Source: Shinisaurus crocodilurus (taxonomy: Eukaryota > Chordata > Lepidosauria > Squamata > Shinisauridae). Taken from it: a stretch of DNA of 64,000 bases. Positions within the stretch are counted from its first letter, which is position 1. Each line of letters opens with the position of its first letter. The position numbers and the translations under genes are program-made. Positions 29,575-39,894 of this stretch are shown piece by piece. The DNA lies in the NCBI GenBank assembly GCA_021292165.1, contig CM037878.1, positions 13,636,471 through 13,700,470 on the forward strand. The letters are read 5' to 3'. Below the pieces are notes generated by a model. It was not told the DNA's origin and did no database searches. It saw only the letters and a list, made by a program, of their open reading frames with translations.

Positions 29575-29886
29575 AGGTGGGGAGGTGTCATTTTTTGTGT
29601 TTGTTTGTTTGTTTTTTCCTGCCCGCAAATTCCATAAATAGCGTCAGCAGAATAGGTTAGCGGGAGGGCTGTCCCATGCCTGTGCCCGACATTAGAGATA
29701 AAACACTTGTGTAGATTAGCCTCCGGTCTGCTTGTCTGCACTGCAGAGGCCTCTGGGGGGTTGTTCTAAAGTACACACTTAGCTCATGCAGGACAACAAG
29801 CTTGTTGTTTTCCCCACATGAACTGAGCATGAGAACAAAAATGTACCTGACTGATGCTCCCACACATCCACTGCACACTGTAGAGA

Positions 29887-29927
<41 letters not shown>

Positions 29928-30004
29928 GGTGGGCAAACTATCTTTCAAGGGATTCTTGATCTTCCATGGTAAGCTTTCAGGCAAACTCAACATTCCCCAG
30001 AGCA
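29331..30004. other. No gene; two dinucleotide microsatellites
   Basis: (GT)n at about 29543-29572 and (AC)n at about 29887-29924. Frames across them give His/Thr- or Cys/Val-rich peptides only. Confidence 0.6.
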
Positions 30005-30175
30005 GAACCTGGAATCACAGTGTTGGGGCCTTCTAGGCCAACTAGTCCATCCAACTCACCTCACATTCGATGCAGGACAGGAGAGCAGAGCATTCCCAAC
30101 AGATTGCTGCTTGAAGACCTTCAGCCACAGAGAGCCCACTACCCCCCCCCCCGTAGATAATTACTTCCTCTAAGT

Positions 30176-30522
30176 CAGTGCTTCTCAATTATTTTCTGTC
30201 ATGCCCCCCCTAGGAAGAAGAAAACATTTCGCGCCCCCCGCGCGACTGTAAATCGTATCATTTGTCTATAAAATTGTTATAAGTACACCTCTGCATAACA
30301 CTGTAACCTTATTAACGTATAAGAGAATAAAAAAAGAAAGAAATGTGGATCAATTTACAACAAAGAATAGCTTTATTAACTGTAGCAGAAAAGATTTAAA
30401 GGAGCACAGGATTTAAAGGAACACAATATTAAAAAAAACTTTTAACTGAGGTCAAACGAGCCCCCCTTTACGGAGCCTCGCGCCCCCCCTGGGGGCCCCG
30501 CCCCACTATTTGAGAAGCACTG
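30176..30522. mobile_element. hAT element, 347 bp
   Basis: The ends are CAGTGCTTCTCAATTATTTT and ACTATTTGAGAAGCACTG. Perfect flanks ctctaagt lie at 30168-30175 and 30523-30530. GCGCCCCCC-type blocks lie inside each end, with an AT-rich centre. It is noncoding and inserted in CR1. Confidence 0.93.
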
Positions 30523-31114
30523 CTCTAAGTAAAATCTACCCTCCTGTAACTTGAGCCCAGTAGATCTAGTTCTGCCCTCTGGGGCAGCAGAGAAGGAGTC
30601 TTTGCCGGTGGTGCGGTGGCGCCAAAAGCTCACAGGGATGACACAGCGGCACTTCTGCCACCCCCCTCAGAATTCCCTGTTGGCTTTGAGCTTGGCGGCA
30701 ATCCTCACAATAGCTCGGGGGGGGGGGAATGAATTCCCCCAGCAACAATATATTGTTCCTTCTTGTAATGTAAAGTATTTTGGGGTGCCTTGCTCTGTCT
30801 GGACTGGGCAATCAAGACCCATTCGCTTTACCGAAGACCTGCTCCTAGCAGATGAAAACTCCCTGAACAGGTCTGTTGATATGGATCGACACAGACACCT
30901 GCAATTTTGGACTCTCCTTGGGGGATATGGCTGTGGGGACTGTGATGATGAGCGCTTGCACTAAAAAAAATCTGCCACTGTGCTGCCGGACGTCGCCCTC
31001 TTCGATGTGGCAGCCCTTCTTGTATCTGAAGCATGCTACAATGTGTCCCCCCCCCCTCAGTTTTCTCTTCTCCAGGCTAAACATGCCCAGTTTCCTCAAT
31101 GTTTCCACCTAGGA

Positions 31115-31227
31115 CAGTGTTCTCCAACCATGGGTCCCCAGATGTTTTGGCCTACAGCTACGTTGGCTGGGGCATGCTGGGAGTTGTAGGCCAAAAACAT
31201 CTGGGGACCCAAGGTTGCAGAACACTG
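31115..31227. mobile_element. hAT-A hairpin, internally shortened (113 bp)
   Basis: Left arm CAGTGTTCTCCAACC, right arm complete. Part of the left arm near the centre is deleted. The flanks acctagga and cactagga match at 6 of 8. Confidence 0.88.
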
Positions 31228-31350
31228 CACTAGGACTTGTTTTCCATACCGTGGACCATCTTCATTGCCCTCCTCTGGGCCTGTTCCTATTTGTCTATAC
31301 ATCCTTCTTAAGAGTATGGCACCCAGAACTGAACAGAGAACTGAAAACCT

Positions 31351-32034
31351 CTCTGATCCAGCCCATAAGAACAGCTGATCAGCTCAGACTAGAAGTCCAC
31401 CTTCTTGCCTGGCCTTCTGTTTCCGAGAGCAGCCTGCTAGCCTGGCCGAGTGGCAGGAGGATGCGATGGCCGTCCGCTACTACATGTCCTCAAGCATCTG
31501 GTATGCAGAGCACCGCTCTCTCTGTCTCTCTCTCCGAACAAGCAACTTCCATTTAGTTGTCTTGACTAATAGCAAGCGATGTCGTTTTCCTCCACAAAAT
31601 GGTCTAATCCCTTTCAGAGCCACCTAACTAAGCCTGTTTCTGTCACCGCCTTCTGATGCTGCGGATTCCATGCATTCGTTATGCGTTGCATGAAGGAGCA
31701 CGTCTTCTCGGCGCTTCCTAAACGCACCGCTGATCGATCCCTACAGGTGAGCCCTTTGGGCGATGATTACGGGAAGGGGAGGGAAATATTTATTTCCACT
31801 TGCCTCCACAGTGTTTGTAATTGCATAAACTCTCCCATCATATGTGCCTCCTCACCACCCCCGGTCAACAACGACGCTCGTCGCAAATCCACGGAGCCTC
31901 CACTGCTCAGCAAGTGGAAGTGCGGGAGGATTGGCTTATTGGCTAGCTACCTCTGGGCCCCCGAGGTCAGCGGCTGGGCAGCTAGGACAAGGAGCATGCC
32001 CTTCCGCCAACTCAATGTGCTAAGCCCCGCATGG
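31351..32034. other. No gene recognised
   Basis: A frame at 31681-32457 spans several repeat elements and has no domain. CATAAGAACAGCTGATCAGC at 31364-31383 may be a short end of the repeat J tail. Confidence 0.3.
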
Positions 32035-32170
32035 AATGGCTCTCCAACCTTGGGTCCCCAGAGGTTGCTGGCCTACAGCTCCCAGCATACCCAGCCAGCA
32101 TGGCTAATGGCAAGGGATTCTGGGAGCTGTAGTCCAGCAACCTCTGGGGACCCAAGGTTGGAGAGCCCTA
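32035..32170. mobile_element. hAT-B hairpin element
   Basis: The arms run from TGGCTCTCCAACCTTGGG inward to CAGCATACCCAGCCAGC and back to TTGGAGAGCCCTA. The outermost bases have diverged, so the target duplication is unclear. Confidence 0.8.
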
Positions 32171-32468
32171 GTCTATGGGGTCAGGCAACCACCAAGAGCT
32201 CTTGGGCGGGGGGGGGGGGGGGACAGGAACAGCCGCATTGCAAAGAGTTGTCCTGTTTGACAGCTCTAGCAAGTGGATGGCCGGAAGCACTTGGGCTGTC
32301 ACTGTGGCACCACTACCGGGGCAAGGAAGAAGAGATGGAAAGGTTGCCAACTCCTCCCTCCAAGGGTGGTGCTAGGTACCAAAAAGATCCGGGGCTCAGG
32401 CCCACAGGACAAAAAAATATGCACAACTTTGCATATGCTAATTTACATATAAACTAAAGTCTATAAAG

Positions 32469-32610
32469 CAGGGCTCTCCAACCTTGGGTCCCCAGATGTC
32501 GCTGGCCTACAGCTCCCAGCATACCCAGCCAGCATGGCTAATGGCGAGGGATTCTGGGAGCTGTAGTCCAGCAGCAACATCCTCTGGGGACCCAAAGTTG
32601 GACAGCCCTG
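32469..32610. mobile_element. hAT-B hairpin in repeat G
   Basis: The ends are CAGGGCTCTCCAACC and GTTGGACAGCCCTG. Perfect flanks ctataaag lie at 32461-32468 and 32611-32618. Confidence 0.93.
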
Positions 32611-32816
32611 CTATAAAGGATCCTGTCTCCTAAGGACACCCCTATCTGCAAAAAGGGATGTACGGACAGGGGAGAGGAGGGCATTTGACTTCCGAGAAAA
32701 ACCTCAGGCAGGAAGATTCAAGGGGTGGGTCAGCAAGGGGTGAAGCACATGTGGGCAAAAAGCCAGCTGATCCAGTGGGATCAGATGCAACAGAGATCCT
32801 CAGAAGTACTTTTGGA

Positions 32817-33220
32817 CTTCTTTACATGAGGCATTTAACCCAGCGGTTTACTGGGGCTTCTCCTCCTCCTTCTGTTTTCTTTGCTGCAGGAAGAGCGTCT
32901 TTTTACAAAAGGTTCCTCCCCCCCCCACCCCGCTGGTTTTCCTCTCTGCCTTTCTATATGTCCCTGTATGTTCTATTACACAACTCAAGGTGGCGCTGTG
33001 GTATAGAGCGGAATCGTGAATTTACACGTGGCTTCCGTAGCGAATCACGGCTGTATCCAGACTATACCGGACTTTCCTCACTCTAAAAAAAAAAAAAGCC
33101 GCGAAAATGGCTGGAAAACACGGGAGGGGCCCTGGGAGGGTGACGGCGCCGTGTAAAGGACCAGCCGACTTCCGTGAGTGCGGGATCACGACCGCACAAT
33201 AAATGCCTCATGTAGAAAAG
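32817..33220. mobile_element. Repeat H, TIR element of about 404 bp
   Basis: The ends CTTCTTTACATGAGGCATTT and AATGCCTCATGTAGAAAAG form a roughly 22-bp inverted repeat with two mismatches. Repeat G continues on both sides. No clear target duplication was found and there is no coding frame. Superfamily unknown. Confidence 0.75.
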
Positions 33221-33248
33221 TGCCCACGGACAGCAGGGTGGTGGGGCA

Positions 33249-33647
33249 TGTTGTGAAGATGTCGCTCGAAGAGAGTCCTGAACTTTTCCTAAGTTCAGAA
33301 CACAGCAGCTACCAAATGATTCCTACATGTGTGTAAATACTTTCTTAAGCCTGCCTGCCTGTAACCAATCTGCAAGATCTGAGTGAGTAAAGCATGTTTT
33401 TAACCTCCAAAAGACTGTTTGTCTTGTTGGTAGTATAAAGGGGGGGGGGGGAACCAGGTGAAAGGCCCCAGTCTGTTCACACAAAGGAACAGACTGTGTA
33501 ACTACCAAATCGCTGATACTGCTTTGACCGGCAGCTCCACACATATCCACGTTTTTCCGCTGCAGTTGGGGTAAGCTCTGCTGAACTTGCACACGCAAGA
33601 GGGGAGAGATAATAACTTTTAATATCCTCTCCCAGCAATCCCCAACA
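33249..33647 (-). mobile_element. Solo LTR in repeat G, minus orientation
   Basis: The plus strand reads TGTTGTGAAGATG ... AATCCCCAACA, flanked by gggca at 33244-33248 and 33648-33652. On the minus strand it aligns with the LTR at 20188 (TGTTGGGGATTGCT, GATATTAAAAGTTATTATC, AGACAAACAGTCTTTTGG) but has a different, shorter right end. No internal region remains. Confidence 0.88.
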
Positions 33648-33735
33648 GGGCAGATGCCCCCCCCCCTAGAGATTCGGGGCTCCAAATGCAAGATTTGGGG
33701 CTCTAGCCCTACTGGGTCACCCCCCAAACACTGCC

Positions 33736-33785
33736 TCTGCCTTCCTCCCCCAAATACTTCTTGCCTCCTTCATCAGCCTGTCTGT

Positions 33786-33819
<34 letters not shown>

Positions 33820-34800
33820 GGCTCACAGCTATCCGTCCCACAAACTCAAACTGCAGACTACCTGGATTTGTGGTTTCTTTTGGGGCTAGGAGAGTATAGG
33901 GTTAACCATTTGACACCCCCCATTTTTTTTTTTTACTATAATGGCAGGAGGTCTTCACCATTGGTAGATATGTTTTCCTTCCCTGGCTGACCCCACAATT
34001 TGTCTTGGTTGGATTGCCAACTAACCTGGAAAATAATAGCCACGGTATTTTGCTTCCTTCCAAGCATGAAAAATAAATAAAACCGTGCGCACCTTTGGTG
34101 ACGATGTCGCTTTCGCGCAGGCAGGGCTGTGCCTCTGGACTTGCCAGAAATGACTGGAACACCACCACCACCACCACCACCACTGGGAGACAGTGGGCTC
34201 TACCCCTGGGCCTGCCAAAAACTGCTGCGCTCTCCACCCCCTTGCTCTGGGCTGCTGCCTCCCCCCAGTTCCCAGAATGTTTAAAATTTCAAGATCCGGC
34301 AACTCATGGGTTGTCGGATCCAGGATCTGCCTCCCATGAAAGGAAGGGCTCTGTGCTCGCCAAAGGTCCCCCTCTGCCCAATTTTGGGTGCTCTCCATGC
34401 CACGGCTCGCCCCTTTCAGCAGAATGCCCCGACTCTCCGTGTAGCATTTACAGGCAGCTGCCGTGGTGGGGAAGGACCGGGTGGGGCAGCAGTCTACTGT
34501 GGACCTATTCTTCCTTTTTCAGTTTAAATCTGGATCCAACCGCTACTGTTTAGTGAGTGACCCACACTCAAATTCACCAAGGGGGACTTCCAGACAAGGC
34601 TCCCCCCACCCCCTGTAATCACCCTGCCTCTAACCTGGATTTTTTTTGGGGGTAGGTGAATCCAGAGACATCCTCTTCCCCACTGCTTCTTCTGTCTTTA
34701 TTTTTTTCTCACCAGAGAAAATCCGTTAAGGACAGAAAGATGGAATAGGTTTGCATTGCTTTTTGACTGGCGGCGCAAGGAGCCGTCCGTCCGTCTGGAA
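33736..34800. other. No gene; microsatellites only
   Basis: (GT)n at about 33787-33818 and (ACC)n at 34157-34182. The frame at 34095-34553 has no domain. Confidence 0.5.
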
Positions 34801-34935
34801 CAGTGTTCTCCAACCTTGGGTCCCCAGATGTTTTTGGCCTACAACTCCCAGCATGCCCCAGCCAGCTATGCTGGCTGGGGCATGCTGGGAGTTGTAGGCC
34901 AAAAACATCTGGGGACCCAAGGTTGGAGAACACTG
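34801..34935. mobile_element. hAT-A hairpin, 135 bp
   Basis: Perfect flanks gtctggaa lie at 34793-34800 and 34936-34943. Confidence 0.95.
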
Positions 34936-34943
34936 GTCTGGAA

Positions 34944-36105
34944 TCACCCTAAGATTTTAAACAGGGCCCTTAGCACTTATATCACATGGAATGCTCAAAG
35001 CCCTTTCTCAAACGGCCCTTAGGGAGGCCAGGCAGACAGGCAGGATCTTGCCGAAACCAAAGCCACCTCGTGCATGCATGTCTGAGGCTGGCAAGATGTG
35101 AGCCCACGAGAGTGACGTGGGCCGTACCGAGGCAGGGCTACTAGCAAGGGGGTCGGATGGTGAGCTGGAGCAGGGACCGGAGCTGGTGCCAAGGGTACGT
35201 GTACGCATGATTGGGCACCGATTTAATTCAAGCTCCAGGGTGGAAAAGGCCCTTCCTGCAGAGGCTAGTAGGATGGGAGTTTTTTTGCTTCTCCCATCCC
35301 TACGCGGTGACGCAATTCTCTGGGAGCCAGAAGATGGCAGTCTAAGCTTGAGAAACATCGCTCGCTCCCTCCACTCCCACAACCTGGGTCCTTATTTCTA
35401 GAAAGTCCAAGAGAAATAAATAAAACGCATTTCAGGCAAGTCATGGGCTTCGCACAGATGAGGAAATGGGACCGCCCTTTTTCTTGCAGGTCACACCCGT
35501 GAGCAAGACCCTTGCTCACATTTGCAATGACTTCTCTGCCCCCCCCCCCTTTGAGTCAGAACCTTGGATGATGCACGGGGTGGAAACAAGCATGGGATGC
35601 TGACTGAGCTCATTCTGGAAATAAGCGGAGGTCTCCATCATCAGAAGCCGGGGGTGGGGGTGGGCTTAGCTTGTCCACAGGATATTCTGCGCACGCCCTG
35701 ACCGTGACGGGCCTCTGCCTTCCTTGCGCACTAACAGACTTGCGATCCAGCAAAGGGTCCGTCTAAACCAGGCCTCTCCAACTGGGCGCCGTTCAGATGT
35801 GTTGGAGTGCAAATCCCAGCATCCCCAGCCAGCATGGCCACATTTCAGAGGTAGGAGTGTTGAGCCTCTGTCAGCCTGAAGGCCAAATTCCATTTCAGAG
35901 AAGCTGGGGCGGGGGGGGGGGGGGCTGCATTCCAGTGGTGGGCGGGGCTGAAGGCAAAAAGGGGCGGGGTGGAAGGCAAAGGGGTGGGGCCAAAATTGCC
36001 AGCCAGTCACTAAGCCTTAGGAGAGGCGTTTCAACCTTTTAGAATGGGGGGGGGGGGAGAAAGGGTGGAATCCAGGAAGCCACCAAACTATCACCCCATG
36101 TTCTA
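34944..36105. other. No gene; one hairpin fragment
   Basis: Bases 35768-35845 (CCAGGCCTCTCCAACTGGG ... CAGCATCCCCAGCCAGC) are the left arm of a foldback element related to 37030-37175. The rest has no recognised feature. Poly-G tracts occur near 35911 and 36047. Confidence 0.4.
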
Positions 36106-36109
36106 GGGT

Positions 36110-36470
36110 GGCCAAGTGGCCTACTTTGCAGAGGACAGTCCTCTGTTTGAAGAACTCTCAGAGGACAGTCCTCCATTTGAAGGTTTCCTCTGTTTTAAGG
36201 GCTGTACTGCCCAAGTCCAGTTTAAAGAGAAAAGAATCGAAAGAAGGGAGAGCTTGAAGGGGCCTTGAAATTGCCCATCCACAGTTGGTACCTGGATACA
36301 ACAGCAAGCTGAGCGGGCAGACAGGTCACCTCGTCGGTCTTCTCCACTAGGGTGAGATGCATGGTATTTCTATTTCGATCATAGTTATTGTTTCTAAACT
36401 TGTACCTAGACACATACATTTGCATGTGCAAATGTCATGCAAATGATCGTCCCCTTTTGGTGATGCGTTT
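36110..36470 (+). repeat. Repeat X, longest copy
   Basis: Covers both parts of the family: CTAGGGTGGCCAAGTGGCC, CAGAGGACAGTCCTCTG, GGGGCCTTGAAATTGCCCAT, CACTAGGGTGAGATGCATG, GTCATGCAAATGATCG and TTTTGGTGATGCG. Comparison with 21885 suggests inverted ends GGGTGGCCA and TGGGCACCC, but the right end is lost here. Confidence 0.68.
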
Positions 36471-36639
36471 CCTCTTTTGTTGGCAATGCAAAGTACCGGC
36501 ACGTCTAAAGGGAGCCAGGCTGGGGAAGGCTATGCCTGAGAAAGACTGGGCAAATGAAGAAGGTCTTTGCCTCGTGCTGGAAGGGCATCAGATTTGGCTC
36601 TAGGTGAGCTGCCCCGGGGGAGGGCATTCTACCTACAGG

Positions 36640-36794
36640 CAGGGCTGGTGCTACCATTAGGCCAACTAGGCAGCTGCCTAGGGCGCAGGGCTAAAGGGGG
36701 CGCCAGAAACACCTTGGAAAAAAAATACAGCACTAAAGGAGGCGCTAAATATCTGATCTTGCCTAGGGCACCAAACTGCCTTGCACCGGCCCTG
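36640..36794 (-). mobile_element. hAT-E element, inverted (155 bp)
   Basis: Opposite orientation to the other copies. The ends are CAGGGCTGGTGC and GCACCGGCCCTG. Perfect flanks cctacagg lie at 36632-36639 and 36795-36802. Confidence 0.93.
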
Positions 36795-37029
36795 CCTACA
36801 GGGTAGCACAACTAAGAAAGCCTTCTCTGCGGGCATCATTGCCCACCTGACTTCAGAGGGTTGGGGGAGGGGGCAATTCGGAGGAGAGCCTCGGAAAACG
36901 ACCGCGCCAGTTTCCAAATGCACACCTAGCAAACGAGTTTGAAACCCCACCGGGAGGTGGGTTGGGGATTGTTATTGGAGGAACCATCGCAAAGACAGCA
37001 AGAAGGTTAAGCATCCATACCCTCTGCTG

Positions 37030-37175
37030 AAGTCTTCCCCAACTTGCCGCCCGCCCTCCAGATGTGTGGGACAACAACTCCCAGCATCCCCCCCAGCCAG
37101 CACAGCTGGCTGGGGGGATGCTGGGAGTTGTTGTCCCACACATCTGGAGGGCGGGCGGCAAGTTGGGGAAAGTTG
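37030..37175. mobile_element. hAT-like perfect hairpin (146 bp)
   Basis: The arms GGCAAGTTGGGG and CCCCAACTTGCC pair without a break to the centre CAGCCAGCACAGCTGGCTG. Perfect flanks ctctgctg lie at 37022-37029 and 37176-37183. The outermost three or four bases differ between ends. Confidence 0.9.
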
Positions 37176-37911
37176 CTCTGCTGCTTCTCTGCTCCCAAAC
37201 ACCTCCCCCCCCCGCCACCACTCAGGAGTTTTCCTTGCACACGCACGGTCGCACACGCGAGAGGTTGGGGGGGCGGGGGAATGCTGCACTCCAGATAATG
37301 GTGCTATTTCACTTATCGCATACCTGGAGGCCCTTGGCAGGAAGCAACTCCCCCCCCCCGCCGCGCTATTCTACTCCGACCCCCTCCCCGTCCTTTCCTG
37401 ATTCTGTTGCCGTAACTCATCCCTTGTAGCTGGTTAGCTTCTTGGGCTCCACAGCTGGGGCAGCCTCAGCCCACACTAGCCACCCAAAGGCAAAAAAATT
37501 GAGCGGCGGCGGTGCATTTTCCTTCCCGTGCGTCTTCCAGGTAAGATTAGCTGCTCTATATGCTCACGGGACTCATCGTGTGCCTTTAAGAGCTTCCCTA
37601 AGCAACTTTTAAAGGCACAGGAACCTTCTCAGGGGTCTCCGGAACCATTCACCCACAGGGCCTCCGTCTTGCCAGGGGTCAGCTTCAGTTTATTGGCCTT
37701 CAGCCAAGTCATCACTGCATCCAGGCACGGATCCGGGGCTTGCACAGCCTCGCCTGATTCAGGCGTCACGGGGGAAATGGAGCTGCGTGTCGTGTCTTCG
37801 GCACACTGGTGGAACTTGGCCCCCAAATCCGCAAACGGCTGCTTCCAGCGGCTTCGTATGGATGCTCAACGGCATTGGGGACAAGATGGTATCATGCGGA
37901 AACCCCACATA

Positions 37912-38167
37912 CAGTAATACCTTGGATTGCAAGTCACTTGGTTTGAGAGCGTTTTGCAAGACAAGCACATTTTTAAATATTTATTTAATTATTTTTTTGA
38001 CTTGATATACAAGCGACGTCTTGCAATACAAGTACTGTAGTACGGCTTACATTAAAAATCTCTGTACAAATTTTTTTGGGGGTGGGGATTTCGTTTTGAT
38101 ATAAGAGTGTTTTGGATTACAAGCACATTTCCGGAACGCATTATGCTCTCAATCCAAGGCATGACTG
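37912..38167. mobile_element. Tc1/mariner-like miniature element in L2
   Basis: Same ends as 16639-16895. TA flanks both sides (37910-37911 and 38168-38169). Confidence 0.9.
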
Positions 38168-38460
38168 TAGCTCAATTTCCACGGGGCCAAGGAATAGTCA
38201 CCCGGTGTTACTTTCTGAAACTGACCCCATAGGTAGGACCAGAACCACGGTAGCACAGTGTCACCAGTTCCCAGCCCACGGACGCAGTCCGGGAGGATAC
38301 TATGGTCGATGGTATCAAAAGCCGAAAGAGAGACTGAGCAGAATGAAAAGGGTTGCACTCCCGCTGCCCGCCCTTCTCTCGATAGAGGACATCCATTAGG
38401 GTGAGCAAGGCTGCTCTCATCCTGTAACCAGCTGGGATCCAGATTGAAATGGGTCTAGAT

Positions 38461-38595
38461 CACTGTTTTCCAACCTTGGGTCCCCAGATGTTTTTGACCT
38501 ACAACTCCCAGCATGCCCCAGCCAGCGTAGCTGGCTGGGGCATGCTGGGAGTTGTAGGTCAAAAACATCTGGGGACCCAAGGTTGGAGAACCCTG
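38461..38595. mobile_element. hAT-A hairpin, 135 bp, in L2
   Basis: Perfect flanks gtctagat lie at 38453-38460 and 38596-38603. One end begins CACTG instead of CAGTG. Confidence 0.95.
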
Positions 38596-39250
38596 GTCTA
38601 GATAATCAGTATCCTCCAGGAGTGCTTGTAGTTGATCCTCCACCCCACGACCCTCTTGAGTACCTTCCCCAAGAAAGTGGCCGGTGGTTGCCAAATATCA
38701 TCACACCCAGAGTGGGTTTCTCCACGAGTGGCCCCACGACTGCTTCCTTAAGGGGAGAAGGAACCACCCTTTTGAGCAGAGAGATGCATTTACCACTCCC
38801 TGGAGATGCAAGCACCGGGTGAGTTTTTGGCCTACAACTCCTACCACTCCCTGGACTCACCCAGCTCTTATTAGCCAGGAACGGCAAGGATGAAGGTGGC
38901 ACACGGCCAGTGGCACAGCGCGGCAAGCATCTTGCCCACGTCATCAGGGCCACGACGGCTGAAACTGATCCCACGGAACCAGGCAAATGGTGGTGTCAGA
39001 CACCCCGACTGGAGCGGTGCCAACAACCGCTTCAAAGTTTGCTGTAGAGGTGAGCGATTTTGTCCTCAGAGTGCCATGCAAAAAAAAGGATCACAGCAGG
39101 TCCTTCAGGGTTCCAGGGCTCCATCCACTGGCGAGAGCGTCAATGACCCTCAAACCCAGACAGCTACTCGAGGTTGCAAAAGGGGCTGCAAAATAAGCCT
39201 GCTTTGCTTCCCGCACCGCCACACAGTCGGCACGATTGTGTGCTCTAGAA

Positions 39251-39370
39251 CAGTGTTCTCCAACCTTGGGCCCCCAGATGTTTTTGGCCTACAACTCCCA
39301 GCATGCCGGCTGGGGCATGCTGGGAGTTGTAGGCCAAAAACATCTGGGGACCCAAGGTTGGAGAACACTG
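39251..39370. mobile_element. hAT-A hairpin (120 bp), one end rearranged
   Basis: The left flank is ctctagaa. The right side runs into unrelated sequence (gtctaacc). A second right arm at 39507-39556 is followed by ctctagaa, which is the expected partner of the left flank. Confidence 0.85.
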
Positions 39371-39384
39371 GTCTAACCCCTTAT

Positions 39385-39500
39385 CCTGTTTCCCACTGTG
39401 GCCAAACAGATGCCTCTGGGAAACCTACAAGCAGGACATGAGGCAATCGCCCTCTCCCACTCAAGCTCCCTAGCAACTGGTATTCAGAAGTGTACTTCCT
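39385..39500 (-). repeat. Repeat J fragment (LINE-like)
   Basis: Minus-strand match to the body of 39895-40332 (AGTTGCTAGGGAGCTTGAG, GTCCTGCTTGTAGG). It lies between the two arms of a rearranged hairpin. Confidence 0.65.
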
Positions 39501-39506
39501 CTAATC

Positions 39507-39556
39507 CTGGGAGTTGTAGGCCAAAAACATCTGGGGACCCGAGGTTGGAGAACACT
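39507..39556. mobile_element. Detached right arm of hAT-A
   Basis: Starts at CTGGGAGTTGTAGG and ends GAGAACACTG. Flanked on the right by ctctagaa. Confidence 0.88.
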
Positions 39557-39894
39557 GCTCTAGAATATGCTCGGTCACCTTCACTTTGAGTCCTACACTA
39601 TTTATGCTCTGGCAGCATCCAGCTTGTTCCCTTGTCCACAGCTTCCTGGTAAACCAAGGAGTAGAGCGGGCCCATCAATCTCAATGGGTGAGTTGAGCAC
39701 ATGTTTAAATCTCACTCATTGAAATCAATGGGATTTAAAAGTGCTTAGCTTTGGCTGGATCATGCCCATGTACAATTTCCTAGGTTAGCCCTGTGACGTC
39801 TGAGCATGCGTGCCCCACACATGAGATTTCCCTCCCGCCGACTGATGGTTTTGGCCCATTGCCTTCCGCCAACCAGCCAACTTGGATTACTTTT

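Larger units (their letters stand above)
30005..31350 (-). mobile_element. CR1-type LINE 3' part, minus, with insertions
   Basis: The minus strand shows CR1 C-terminal sequence. 30005-30175 and 30531-30610 give a GVLKQQSVGNALL-like region and GLKLQEGRFYL. 30980-31350 gives LGMFSLEKRKLRG and the domain upstream. A hAT element (30176-30522) and a hAT-A copy (31115-31227) interrupt it. Bases 30610-30975 do not match CR1 and may be a further insert. It is a strongly decayed copy. Confidence 0.7.
32364..33735 (+). repeat. Repeat G, copy 2, with three insertions
   Basis: The outer parts match repeat G (GGTGGTGCTAGG at the left, AAACACTGCC at the right, with GGGATGTACGGACAGGGG between). Inserted units are hAT-B (32469-32610), repeat H (32817-33220) and a minus-strand LTR (33249-33647). 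Without them the copy is about 420 bp. Confidence 0.8.
37530..39250 (-). pseudogene. L2 LINE RT region, minus, with DNA-element insertions
   Basis: On the minus strand the order is: a VREAKQAYF-like region (39200), LPLLKEAVVRPL-like (38740), LQALLEDTDYLD (38600), SAFDTIDHSIL (38330), YADDT-equivalent CRRHDTQLH (37780) and CLDAVMTWLKANKLKLTPGK (37690). These are L2 reverse transcriptase landmarks. Frameshifts and stops are frequent. A hAT-A copy (38461) and a mariner-like element (37912) interrupt it. Confidence 0.85.

Noticed and set aside
29523..29920. Cys/Val- or His/Thr-repeat proteins
   Set aside because: They are (GT)n and (AC)n microsatellite translations.
31681..32457. 258-codon frame as a gene
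   Set aside because: It runs through a hAT-B hairpin and the start of repeat G. No domain is present.
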